36,807 nucleotides of DNA, taken from positions 1-36,807 of IMG/VR virus record IMGVR_UViG_3300021197_000278; one strand, given 5' to 3'. The position numbers were made by a program, and so were the translations under genes. Position 1 is the first letter of the stretch; each line of letters starts with the position of its first letter. Positions 1 through 8,922 of this stretch are shown in pieces. The notes under the pieces were generated by a model. That model was given only the letters and a program-made list of their open reading frames with translations, did not search any database and was not told the DNA's origin. This DNA is from a virus.

Positions 1-2
1 AA

Positions 3-197
3 GCCTTAATAGACTTGTCATTTAATATTGGTCAGACCAAATTGCGTAAATTTGTTAAAGCCTTAGGGCACATGGCTACGGGTAACTATGAAGAAGCTGG
101 GCAAGAGTTCTACCGTAGCCGTTGGGCCGAGCAAGTGGGTGACCGGTCATTAGAAATCTGCCAGATGATTAGTTCTGGGGAATACCAACAGCGATGA
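3..197 (+). CDS. T4-type lysozyme (GH24), C-terminal part only
   Basis: Cuts peptidoglycan glycan strands at the end of infection (family knowledge). The reading frame is open at the left edge of the window, so the start and the catalytic Glu/Asp of the N-terminal lobe are missing. About 64 codons are visible. They match the C-terminal lobe of T4 lysozyme: ALIDLSFNIGQTKL corresponds to the helix before the hydrophobic core, and SRWAEQVGDRSLEICQMISSG lines up with the T4 segment [21 protein letters not shown]. No signal peptide can be judged. The stop codon overlaps the next gene's ATG (ATGA), so the two are probably translationally coupled. The fragmentary state comes from the window edge, not from visible gene decay. 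Confidence 0.85.
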   Translation, partial: ALIDLSFNIGQTKLRKFVKALGHMATGNYEEAGQEFYRSRWAEQVGDRSLEICQMISSGEYQQR

Positions 198-406
198 AGA
201 CATCCCACCCACCAAAAACGTTAGACGACGGCAGTGTTGAACCTGCCCACGAGGTAGAGATTCTCTGTGCTGAATGTGGATATGATGTAGACGAGAACGA
301 GCTAGAAGCAGATACTTGTTCTGATTGCGGTACTTCTTTAAACTTGAAGCAGAATACGTCAATCCAAGTAACAACCCTACCGCCGGTATTTGGCGAGACA
401 ATGTGA
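194..406 (+). CDS. Small zinc-ribbon protein
   Basis: A 70-residue protein of unknown function. It carries two CxxC knuckles, C25-x2-C28 (CAEC) and C42-x2-C45 (CSDC), spaced like a zinc ribbon/rubredoxin-like fold, so it probably binds one zinc ion. The rest is acidic and looks flexible. Its ATG overlaps the lysozyme stop (ATGA), and its C-terminus lies just before the following tail gene. A role in virion assembly or lysis can only be guessed from location. The zinc-ribbon assignment is good; the function is unknown. Confidence 0.7.
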   Translation: MKTSHPPKTLDDGSVEPAHEVEILCAECGYDVDENELEADTCSDCGTSLNLKQNTSIQVTTLPPVFGETM

Positions 407-416
407 TGGGTTCCTT

Positions 417-2270
417 ATGCCACTACAGAAACTAGCGTTAAAGCCGGGGGTTAATAGAGAAAACACCCGATACACCAGTGAAGGTGGTTGGTACGAATCC
501 GATAAAATCCGGTTCCGTCAGGGAACGCCGGAAAAGATTGGGGGGTGGCAACGTATATCGGACGCTACTTTTCTTGGCGTCTGTCGATCCTTATGGAACT
601 GGGTGACCCTAGGCAGTCAGAACCTTATTGGCGTAGGTACTAACCTAAAGTTCTACATAGAGAATGGCGGGGCATACAACGATATTACGCCTCTACGGGC
701 TACAGTCAGTCTTACTAACCCGTTTACCACTACGAGTGGTTCCCCTACGGTAAGCGTTGTAGACGCTAATGGGGGTTACACATCAGGTGATTTTGTTACT
801 TTTTCGGGTGCATCTGCGGTTGGTGGACTGACCTTAAACGGTGAATTTCAAATCACCATCGACACGACGGCAACAAATACTTACCTCATAACAGCTTCTA
901 GTAACGCCACTTCTGCGGCAACTGGAGGCGGTACGGTGTCCGCTGCCTACCAAATCAACACCGGATCAGCCTATGTAGTACCTTTAACAGGCTGGGGAGC
1001 AGGTTCGTGGGGTGCTGGTACATGGGGCACTGGCGGTACATCCGACACCCAGATCCGCCTATGGTCACAGATAAATTTCGGTGAAGATCTTATATTTGGG
1101 CCTCGCGGTGGGCCTATATACTACTGGGATGCTACGTCAGGGCTATCCGCTAGGGGCGTCACACTGGCCTCAATATCACCTGTAGGAGCGAACGTACCTA
1201 CAACCCAAGACCTTATTTTAGTGTCAGATATCAGCCGGTTTGTGTTCTGTTTTGGCTGTAATGCCTTAGCTACCGCGACTACAAACCCCATGTTGATCCG
1301 TTGGTCAGATCAAGAAAACGCCACCCAGTGGACTCCTGCGGCAACAAACCAAGCAGGTAGCCTCCAGTTATCGCGCGGTGCAGAAATCATAGCGGCTAAG
1401 CAAGCACGTCAAGAAGTCTTAGTATGGTCAGATTCGGCCTTGTATGCCCTCCAGTACGTCGGTGCCCCGGTAGTGTGGGGAGCACAGCTTGTTGGTGAAA
1501 ACATCTCCATAGCCTCTCAGAATGCGGTAGCGTACGCCAATGGTGTGGCCTACTGGATGGGTGTGGATAAGTTCTATAAGTACGATGGTCGCACCCAACC
1601 ACTGCCTTGTAACCTACGTAAGTTCGTCTTTAACGACTTTAACACTGCCCAGTATCGCCAAGTGTTTTCGGGCACTGTAGAGGCATACCATGAAGTCTGG
1701 TGGTTTTACTGTTCCACAAATTCAAGCACAGCCGACAGATACGTTGTGTATAACTATCTGGATAACATTTGGTACTACGGCACAATGGACCGTACGGCAT
1801 GGTTAGATTCGGGATTACGAGACTTTCCGTTAGCAGCGACTTACAATAACAACCTCGTGAATCAGGAAGAAGGCGTCGATAATAATGAGCTAGGGGACAG
1901 CACGGCTATCCATGCTTATGCCTCTACTGCTGAGTTCGATCTAGATGACGGACATCAATTCAATTTTATCTGGCGTGTACTTCCTGATATCACGTTCGAC
2001 GGGTCTACAGCGGCTAATCCTAGTGCTGTTATGACCTTGTTACCCATGCAGAACTCTGGGTCAGGGTATAACTCTCCTGCCTCGGTAGGTGGGTCGAATG
2101 ACGGTACGATTACGCGATCCGCTGTGCTACCGATAGAAAAGTTTACCGGACAGCTCAATACTCGGGTACGTGGGCGGCAGATGGTGATGAAGATCGAGTC
2201 TACCGAGTCCGGTGTGACATGGCAGTTAGGCTCCCCAAGGCTGGATATGCGACCTGATGGACGACGCTAA
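417..2270 (+). CDS. Tail/DNA-stabilisation structural protein, P22 gp10-like
   Basis: Probably a virion protein at the head-tail junction or tail hub. The N-terminus (MPLQKLALKPGVNRENT... SEGGWYESDKIRFRQGTPEKIGGW) is typical of a widespread podovirus protein whose relatives are annotated as packaged-DNA stabilisation or P22 gp10-like. Around residues 105-185 is a Gly/Ser/Thr-rich beta-type insertion (SGSPTVSVVDANGG, VTFSGASAVGGLTLNGEFQI), as in other phage tail proteins. The remainder is rich in Trp/Tyr and beta-propensity, consistent with a propeller-like fold. An in-frame TTG at 390 would add nine residues and overlap the upstream gene; the ATG at 417 fits the family N-terminus better, though no strong ribosome site precedes it. 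The stop overlaps the next ATG (TAATG). Confidence 0.75.
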   Translation: MPLQKLALKPGVNRENTRYTSEGGWYESDKIRFRQGTPEKIGGWQRISDATFLGVCRSLWNWVTLGSQNLIGVGTNLKFYIENGGAYNDITPLRATVSLTNPFTTTSGSPTVSVVDANGGYTSGDFVTFSGASAVGGLTLNGEFQITIDTTATNTYLITASSNATSAATGGGTVSAAYQINTGSAYVVPLTGWGAGSWGAGTWGTGGTSDTQIRLWSQINFGEDLIFGPRGGPIYYWDATSGLSARGVTLASISPVGANVPTTQDLILVSDISRFVFCFGCNALATATTNPMLIRWSDQENATQWTPAATNQAGSLQLSRGAEIIAAKQARQEVLVWSDSALYALQYVGAPVVWGAQLVGENISIASQNAVAYANGVAYWMGVDKFYKYDGRTQPLPCNLRKFVFNDFNTAQYRQVFSGTVEAYHEVWWFYCSTNSSTADRYVVYNYLDNIWYYGTMDRTAWLDSGLRDFPLAATYNNNLVNQEEGVDNNELGDSTAIHAYASTAEFDLDDGHQFNFIWRVLPDITFDGSTAANPSAVMTLLPMQNSGSGYNSPASVGGSNDGTITRSAVLPIEKFTGQLNTRVRGRQMVMKIESTESGVTWQLGSPRLDMRPDGRR

Positions 2271-3175
2271 TGGCTGGAGACACCACCAAGTATGACGTTC
2301 CGTTCCGTGCCCCAGCACTACCCTATGCCCCACAGGTATACGATCAGGAGTCATTTGAGCAGTTTAATAACATACTTCGGATATACTTTAACCAGCTAGA
2401 TAACGCTCTGAGAAACGCTATGGCGATCCAAGAACCTTACGAATTACAAGTAGCTAAAGGCCAGATTGCTGGCGCTTCTACGTTGTATAAGTTTGGTACT
2501 AACCCAGATGTTGATGGTACTGAAGAAACAGTATGGAGCACTGGTGGCGATTACCCGTGGCCTACCGCTGCGTTTACTGCGTTTGTTAGTAGCTCAAGCA
2601 CCGCCGATGCGAGTGGTGGTACCGGAGCCAAGACGGTAACGGTGGAAGGGTTAGACGAAAACTACGCAGCCCAGACTGTTACTGTCAATATGAATGGGCA
2701 AACCCAAGTACAGCTTGGCGATGCTTCTGGTTGGCTGCGTATCAACCGCATATTTGTTGCTACTTCAGGATCAGGCGGCACTGCTGCAGGTACCATATAC
2801 GTGGCTAATAGCGGCGTCACAAGTGGAGTACCGACCGGAATAACGTACGGACAGATTGTGCAGGGTGACAATCAGAGTCAGATGTCAGTGTACACGGTAC
2901 CCGCAGGATTCACGTTATTCCTTGATGATGTTACGTTTACAGCAGCTATCGCTATTGCTAACAAGAACGTGACCGCTAAGTTTGTGACTAGAGACTTTGG
3001 CTCAAACACGTTTCGTACAAAGATCATTCAGACGGTACAAAGCAACCTGCTTGTACTACCTTTCAACTACCCGTTGGGCATTACCGAAAAATCAGATATA
3101 GAATGCCGAGCTAGTTCCGATACTACCAACGTAGTTGTCGGTGCCTCATTTGAGGGGGTGCTGATAGCAAACTGA
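2270..3175 (+). CDS. Tail-associated structural protein
   Basis: 301 residues. The N-terminal segment (ALPYAPQVYDQESFEQFNN, then ILRIYFNQLDNALRNAM) is an amphipathic helical region recurrent in podovirus tail-region proteins of environmental phages. After it come beta-rich, Gly/Thr-rich sequences (residues about 95-300) with no enzyme motif, resembling a small jelly-roll or tail-fibre-type domain. Translation starts at the ATG overlapping the stop of the preceding gene. Its position between a P22 gp10-like protein and the large repeat protein supports a virion role, perhaps tail appendage attachment. I do not recognise a named family. Confidence 0.6.
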   Translation: MAGDTTKYDVPFRAPALPYAPQVYDQESFEQFNNILRIYFNQLDNALRNAMAIQEPYELQVAKGQIAGASTLYKFGTNPDVDGTEETVWSTGGDYPWPTAAFTAFVSSSSTADASGGTGAKTVTVEGLDENYAAQTVTVNMNGQTQVQLGDASGWLRINRIFVATSGSGGTAAGTIYVANSGVTSGVPTGITYGQIVQGDNQSQMSVYTVPAGFTLFLDDVTFTAAIAIANKNVTAKFVTRDFGSNTFRTKIIQTVQSNLLVLPFNYPLGITEKSDIECRASSDTTNVVVGASFEGVLIAN

Positions 3176-3176
3176 T

Positions 3177-6100
3177 ATGAGCGAATTTTTTGGAAGAAGA
3201 ACGCCCGGATTTGCTCCGGGGTATACCGATGTCCTTGACGGGCGGCAGACGTATGACCCTGATTTACTTACGGGTGATCGCTACATGAATGACACTAGCA
3301 GAGACACGCAAGACCTCATGTCTATGCTTAACTCTTATTTTGAATCCTTGAATGTAAGTAAGGCTGTAAGAGAAACAACCAACGCCTTTGTTTTGGGGCT
3401 TCAAGGTATGCAACGCAACCTAGTTGAGTTAGGTATGCGACAGGTGTTTGACCAACTTGAGGCAGGTGCCGATAACATAGATAACCCGCTTCGTGGGGGC
3501 TTCATAGGTGGACTAGGGCAGTTAGAGTCTTATGCGCCAGAGTTATATGAATTCTTTGACGATATTTTTGGTGATAACGACACGATATCTAATATAGAGT
3601 TTGGGTCAGCTTTTGGCATACCTGAAGAAAAATTACCTTTCACAGAAAGCACACTGTTAGAAGCCGTTAACAAACTACCTACAGAACTTACTGATGGCAA
3701 CTCTTACGAGTTATCAGATGAAGACAAAACAGCATTATTAGGTAGTGATCCAACAGAAGTGGATTTAAACGATTACGTAGACGCCCGATATGTTACTGCC
3801 GCAGAAGCTGCAGACATATTTAAAGAACAAAATGGGTATAAGCCTAATAAAGAAGAACTTGACTTATTTAGAGGGCAACGAGATCAGGTTGCAACAGAAC
3901 AACAAATAGCAGAGCACGTTGACCCACGCCAGTTAACATTAGCAGAACTAGAAGGTATCGCAGCCGAGCAAGGGTATAAATTAAATGTCGGTGATATTGA
4001 AGAACGTGTGGGGCAAGCAAGTGAAATTGATGATGATGACTACGAGCGTCGGTTAGGTGTAGATGCAGGTGTTTATTTTGACCAAAATGCAGTGACCAGC
4101 CAAGAACTAATCGATATGTCTAATGACCCAAATGTCGGGTATGTGTTCAGTCAAGAAGAACTTGAAGATTTAGTTGGCAATACTGATGAAGCAGCGTTAA
4201 AAGACGAATATGACCTGCTAGGTACATCCCGCGAAGAATTAGTACAAATAGCTCTTGATGAAGGCTATCGTATAGAAGATCTTACCGAAGAAGAAATAGA
4301 ATCCCTTATCGGTAACGTAAAAGAATCAAAAGCGGTTGACCTCATTGACCCCCGTGCTACATCAGTAGTAGAGGTGCAAGAACTTGTTAAAAATCGAACT
4401 GGTGATGACATTTCGACTACAGCAGCTCAACAGATACTGACCACAATACGTGACGAGAATGATTTAGACTCTAATGTACCGATTAGCGAAAATCAGCTAA
4501 ACACGCATGTAAGAGAAAACATAGAACTAAACATTGGTTATCAAATAGAACGGATGACCACGGCTGCACGCAATCTTATATTCGGGACTGGTCCCGGTGG
4601 TAAACCTAAGACAGTCCTTGAAATAATGGATGAGATCCTAGAGCAAAGAGCTGCTGGGCCAGCAGGTATGGGTGTCCCTATCAAAGTAACTTTTGACCCT
4701 ACACGAGGTACATGGGCTGAACTTAAGATTCCCGTACCATTGCCCGTTAATGGCCCTCCTATTGAAATTCCATTGTTTGATACAGAGGGTAACTATGAAG
4801 GACCAGCTAGTGTAAGTGAATTATTAGTAGACCCTACATCAGGAGTTGTTACTCAAGTAGTAGACGGTGTAGAACAAACCATAGGTAGGATAAAAGATGG
4901 GGCACGCACCGCCGTTGAAATATTCGGTACTGCGGGGGAAGTTATACGAACAGTACCTATATTCAATACCGGAGAGGTAGACGAAAACGGGTTTTCAATA
5001 TATCAGCCTACAGATTGGACAGAAGGGGAAGACTACAACCCTTGGGAATTAGACCCTGACAATGACGGCACTATAAACACACAGATGGATGCAAATGGTA
5101 ACGAACTCACAGGTTTTGATCCAGAAACTGGGTTTCCTGTATACGAACAACTCGAAGATACCGATGATGAAGAAAGTAGGACAGAAAGTATCTACGATGT
5201 AGAACCGGGCGCTACAGATTCCGAAGCCGCAGAAGATTTTTACGGTAATTTTCCAGAGGGTACAGACTCTGAAGAAAGTAGTACCCCAAGCCCTTACGAC
5301 GAAGATGCCGAAGCCGCAGAAGAGTTTTACGGTAATTTTCCAGATGCGCTAGAAGAACAGAAAGAAGCCATCCTCTCTACACTAAGTGAAGAACTAGATG
5401 CGTTGGGCATTGCCGTAGAAGATGTAGAAGCCATTCTAAATAACGTCGAAGCTACCTTAGAAGACGTAGCCACCACTGACGATCTTGATGCACTGCGTGA
5501 CAATATTAATGAAGACCTAGAAGAGAGTCTTAGTGCGTTAGGGTTAGATATAGAAGAAGTAAATGACATTGTAGATGGTGTAGCTTCTGATCTTGATACC
5601 CTTAGTGAAGATGTAGCTGCTGTTGGTGAAGCGGTAGAAACAGTTAGTGACCAGTTAGGTCAACCTGCTGAATTTGATGCTGAAGGCAATATAGTATCGG
5701 GATCTACGGGGTTATACGCAGAGATAGATGCTCTAGTAGCAGAAGGTGCTAGTCGTGCAGAGGCTGTAGATCTGGTTCTATCGGGTTTAGCTACCGAATT
5801 AAATACCACTAAAACTGATATTCTTGAACAACTTGGTACTACCGAAGATAACCTTTCTACTGAAATACAGGCTGTTGGTGAAGCAGTAGAAACTGTTAGC
5901 GGTCAGGTCGAAGACCTCGATAAAGAACTAAATGATCGCATAGACGCGTTAGTAGACCAAGGTGCTACAGAATACGAAGCCTTATCAGGCGCTATATCTA
6001 GCCTAGCCTCAGACCTTGACATCTCAGAAGAAAACATACTAAGTGCGATAGCGACGAGTGATAGTGACATCAAAGCACTTATTGGCACCCCTGCTATAGA

Positions 6101-7265
6101 AGACGACCCTAATACAGACGAAGATGAAAGTGCCCCTGCTACTGGAATATATGCTGAATTTGGACCCTTAGCTACTAGAGAAGATGTAGAGGCTGTTGGT
6201 ACGAGTGTAGCGGAACTTAGCGAGCTGGTTACATTTTATGCTAATCAAGGTTTTGAAAACGACGAAGCGTTATCTCTGGCTATATCTAATTTATCTGACC
6301 GTCTTGGTACTACGGAAGAAAACTTACTAACAAGTTTAGGTGAAACTGAAGATACCATACTGGATGCGGTAGAAGGTGTTAGTGCTCAGATTGACGAAAC
6401 AAATGTCAACATAGCTAACCTCAACGAACTTATTACACAGTATGAATTAGATGGTAAATCGCGTGACGAAGCTCTTAGCCTTGCGCTCGGTGACCTATCT
6501 ACTGATCTTGGGGTTACTAAAGAAGAAATTTTAACCAATATTGGTGAAACTGAAGAAACCATACTTACACGTATTGCAGAGTCAGAAGACAACACTGACG
6601 AGTACCTTACCTATATTAGTAACATTATCGGTGTACCTACTTCTGAGATAACACAAGAAGATGTTGATGGTATTGTTGGGCTTCTGGGTGATGATGAAGC
6701 GATTACTGACATCAACAATGATATACGTCTGTATGACGCTAACTTTGATGGTGTTATCAACGATGTTGACATTGGGTTATTGCAAGGGTTCGTTGACGCA
6801 GGGGTAGAGGGTGTCGGTGAAATCCCTGCTACAGGACTTTATTCAGATGCAGCACGCAGGCAGTTTGAGTTACAAGGTTACATAGATGATTCAGCGGAAG
6901 TAACACAAGGGTTAATCAGTCAAGAAGGTAAGGACACACGCCAACTTGTAGGTCAGACCGCTTTATTTAACGCTATGATGAGTGCAGGTGACGCTGGTGG
7001 ACGCAGGGTAGATGTATCGACGCCTGACCCAGCAAGAATCAACTACATATACGATTTTTCAGATGTATTTGCTACACCCCAACAAAAAGGGTTATTCCCG
7101 TCACCTTATGGTGGCCCCCAACGCGCTCAACAGCAGCAAATAGCGCAGAAAAGGGGTATTATGTCAGGCCCATTGCAGATCGGGGGTATGGCGCAAGGGG
7201 GTAAAGTAGACTATGATTTTACCGATGAAATCATGCAGATAATGTCTTATGGAGACAACCAATGA
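3177..7265 (+). CDS. Giant acidic repeat protein of the virion, with EF-hand-like loops
   Basis: 1362 residues, strongly acidic, no enzyme motif seen. Residues about 200-430 hold four to five degenerate repeats of roughly 45 residues (pattern DPR-x-LT-x2-EL ... GY ... EE-x-IE-x-LVG). Residues about 682-722 contain a short duplication (SEAAEDFYGNFP / AEAAEEFYGNFP). Residues about 849-1138 have four longer helical repeats (EALSLAISNLSDRLGTTEENLL type) that look coiled-coil. Two DxDxDG calcium-loop motifs are visible: DPDNDGTIN at 626-634 and DANFDGVINDVD at 1187-1198. The C-terminus has GPLQIGGMAQGGKV, a glycine motif shared with the next genes. Likely a tail fibre, tail needle or internal scaffold-type protein; the exact role is unknown. 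Starts two bases after the previous stop; ends overlapping the next ATG. Confidence 0.6.
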   Translation: MSEFFGRRTPGFAPGYTDVLDGRQTYDPDLLTGDRYMNDTSRDTQDLMSMLNSYFESLNVSKAVRETTNAFVLGLQGMQRNLVELGMRQVFDQLEAGADNIDNPLRGGFIGGLGQLESYAPELYEFFDDIFGDNDTISNIEFGSAFGIPEEKLPFTESTLLEAVNKLPTELTDGNSYELSDEDKTALLGSDPTEVDLNDYVDARYVTAAEAADIFKEQNGYKPNKEELDLFRGQRDQVATEQQIAEHVDPRQLTLAELEGIAAEQGYKLNVGDIEERVGQASEIDDDDYERRLGVDAGVYFDQNAVTSQELIDMSNDPNVGYVFSQEELEDLVGNTDEAALKDEYDLLGTSREELVQIALDEGYRIEDLTEEEIESLIGNVKESKAVDLIDPRATSVVEVQELVKNRTGDDISTTAAQQILTTIRDENDLDSNVPISENQLNTHVRENIELNIGYQIERMTTAARNLIFGTGPGGKPKTVLEIMDEILEQRAAGPAGMGVPIKVTFDPTRGTWAELKIPVPLPVNGPPIEIPLFDTEGNYEGPASVSELLVDPTSGVVTQVVDGVEQTIGRIKDGARTAVEIFGTAGEVIRTVPIFNTGEVDENGFSIYQPTDWTEGEDYNPWELDPDNDGTINTQMDANGNELTGFDPETGFPVYEQLEDTDDEESRTESIYDVEPGATDSEAAEDFYGNFPEGTDSEESSTPSPYDEDAEAAEEFYGNFPDALEEQKEAILSTLSEELDALGIAVEDVEAILNNVEATLEDVATTDDLDALRDNINEDLEESLSALGLDIEEVNDIVDGVASDLDTLSEDVAAVGEAVETVSDQLGQPAEFDAEGNIVSGSTGLYAEIDALVAEGASRAEAVDLVLSGLATELNTTKTDILEQLGTTEDNLSTEIQAVGEAVETVSGQVEDLDKELNDRIDALVDQGATEYEALSGAISSLASDLDISEENILSAIATSDSDIKALIGTPAIEDDPNTDEDESAPATGIYAEFGPLATREDVEAVGTSVAELSELVTFYANQGFENDEALSLAISNLSDRLGTTEENLLTSLGETEDTILDAVEGVSAQIDETNVNIANLNELITQYELDGKSRDEALSLALGDLSTDLGVTKEEILTNIGETEETILTRIAESEDNTDEYLTYISNIIGVPTSEITQEDVDGIVGLLGDDEAITDINNDIRLYDANFDGVINDVDIGLLQGFVDAGVEGVGEIPATGLYSDAARRQFELQGYIDDSAEVTQGLISQEGKDTRQLVGQTALFNAMMSAGDAGGRRVDVSTPDPARINYIYDFSDVFATPQQKGLFPSPYGGPQRAQQQQIAQKRGIMSGPLQIGGMAQGGKVDYDFTDEIMQIMSYGDNQ

Positions 7266-8122
7266 GTTTGTTTGATTACTACACTGACGCACTCGCCATA
7301 ATGAGTGAGAATGCTGATCCCGACACGTTAGGGGGCCTAGCTGCGTTACCTGAAGCACAGTTAATGTTTGGTAATACCTTTACTACAGATACCTCTACGG
7401 GTGGTGTAGTTACTGATACGGAAGGCAACACGACTTTTGGCATACCCAATTATTCTTTCGTGCGGGGCCGTGTCCCCGGAACCTATGACCCAGAGCGTCG
7501 TCCCGGCAGTCGAGGGCAACGGTATTTTACCGACTATGCGTACACCCCGCGTGGTTCAGAAGCAGGTGCACAACAAGCATTTGCAGCACAAGCAGCACAA
7601 CTACAAGGTGCTAATGCTGGTAATATGATGCCTTACCCCGGCCCTGTTACACCTCCTGATCCTACGGGTATGGCAATGGCTGTCGATGGTAGTGGCCCCG
7701 CTTCAGGCGTAATCAACACTAACCCAGTACCCCAACAGCAAGGGCTTTCTAATTTTACATCCCAGTACAAGTACGGTGGTATAGCTGCCCTAAATGGAGG
7801 TGGTGCCGCCTCTGCGTACAACAGGCGATATAATGGCTATTCTGCTGGTGGAAAACCTGCCAATCCGGGGTATTACCTAGGGGGCAGTACCGATGGTATG
7901 GCCGATAAGATCCCTGCCCGTATCGATAACCAGCAAGAAGCACGTTTGAGTGATGGTGAGTTTGTTGTCCCTGCTGATGTAGTAAGTCATCTAGGTAACG
8001 GTAACTCTAATGCGGGTGCTAAGAATTTATACAGCATGATGGATAGGGTACGCAAAGCACGTACCGGTAATACGAAACAGGGTACCGAGATTAACCCTAA
8101 CAAATTTATACCAAGTAGGTAA
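7262..8122 (+). CDS. Virion-region protein with conserved DGEFVVPADVVSHLG domain
   Basis: 286 residues. The N-terminal two thirds are low complexity (Gly, Ala, Pro, Gln). Residues 170-200 carry YGGIAALNGGG and NGYSAGGK motifs like those in neighbouring proteins. The C-terminal domain (about 205-270: STDGMADKIPARI, ARLSDGEFVVPADVVSHLG, GAKNLYSMMDRVR) is well formed and, as I recall it, recurs in phages of marine bacteria next to internal virion proteins. No catalytic motif. Its ATG overlaps the preceding stop (ATGA), indicating coupled expression with the giant repeat protein. Function unknown; a structural or ejection-related part is inferred from location. Confidence 0.6.
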   Translation: MSLFDYYTDALAIMSENADPDTLGGLAALPEAQLMFGNTFTTDTSTGGVVTDTEGNTTFGIPNYSFVRGRVPGTYDPERRPGSRGQRYFTDYAYTPRGSEAGAQQAFAAQAAQLQGANAGNMMPYPGPVTPPDPTGMAMAVDGSGPASGVINTNPVPQQQGLSNFTSQYKYGGIAALNGGGAASAYNRRYNGYSAGGKPANPGYYLGGSTDGMADKIPARIDNQQEARLSDGEFVVPADVVSHLGNGNSNAGAKNLYSMMDRVRKARTGNTKQGTEINPNKFIPSR

Positions 8123-8127
8123 CGATT

Positions 8128-8922
8128 ATGGCCGCAGGTGACCCAACTTCAGAAACAAGTTCATTAGCACCGTATGCAGCACCCTATGTAACTGAGATGC
8201 TTGGCAAGGGTCAGGCTCTTGCTAATCAGGGGTATCAGGCTTATACAGGGCCACTCACCGCTGGGCAGTCTGCTGGACAACAGGCAGCGTTTCAAGGTGT
8301 AGCAGGACTTGCAGTACCCACTCAACAGATGGGGGCTTTTCAACCGCAGCAGTTCACAGCGCAAGCGGCACAGGACTACATGAACCCATACCTTCAAGCT
8401 GCGTTAGATCCGCAAATTGAAGAAGCACGACGGCAGGCGCAGATTACTCGCCTAGGTGACGCTAACAGGTTAACCCAAGCGGGTGCCTTTGGTGGGTCAC
8501 GTCAAGCTATTATGGAGTCTGAACTCAACCGTAACTTAGGGCAAAACCTAGCGGCTATTACGGGGCAGGGTTATCAGGATGCTTACACCCAAGCTATGAA
8601 CCAATTTAACGTCGAGCAACAACGACAACAGACAGCGCAAGATGCCGCAAATCGGTACGGGCTAGAGGCATTAGCCTCACAAGCTAACCTTGGTGCCCAA
8701 GAACGCGCCATTGAACAGGAAGGTATAACCGCAGACCTAGCGCAGTTTGAAGAAGAACGTGACTTCCCGTACAAACAAGTACAGTATCAACAGTCGTTGC
8801 TGCAAGGGTTGCCTATCGGCGCACAGCAGTATAGCTACCAAGAACCCAGTGCATTAAGCGAGTTTATAAGTGGTGCTGGCGGTATTCTTGATCTGTTTAG
8901 AGGGTGGGGGGACAAACCATGA
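8128..8922 (+). CDS. Candidate internal virion (ejection) protein, T7 gp14 position
   Basis: 264 residues, Gln/Ala-rich and almost wholly helical by composition, with the segment YMNPYLQAALDPQIEEARRQ and later helical heptads up to about residue 230. The end (SALSEFISGAGGILDLFRGW) is a short amphipathic/hydrophobic helix that could touch a membrane. It is followed by an 821-aa coiled-coil protein and a 2442-aa protein, copying the order and size trend of T7 gp14-gp15-gp16, which form a channel for DNA entry. Sequence similarity to T7 gp14 itself is not evident; the role is inferred from synteny and composition. Starts five bases after the previous stop; ends in an ATGA overlap. Confidence 0.5.
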   Translation: MAAGDPTSETSSLAPYAAPYVTEMLGKGQALANQGYQAYTGPLTAGQSAGQQAAFQGVAGLAVPTQQMGAFQPQQFTAQAAQDYMNPYLQAALDPQIEEARRQAQITRLGDANRLTQAGAFGGSRQAIMESELNRNLGQNLAAITGQGYQDAYTQAMNQFNVEQQRQQTAQDAANRYGLEALASQANLGAQERAIEQEGITADLAQFEEERDFPYKQVQYQQSLLQGLPIGAQQYSYQEPSALSEFISGAGGILDLFRGWGDKP

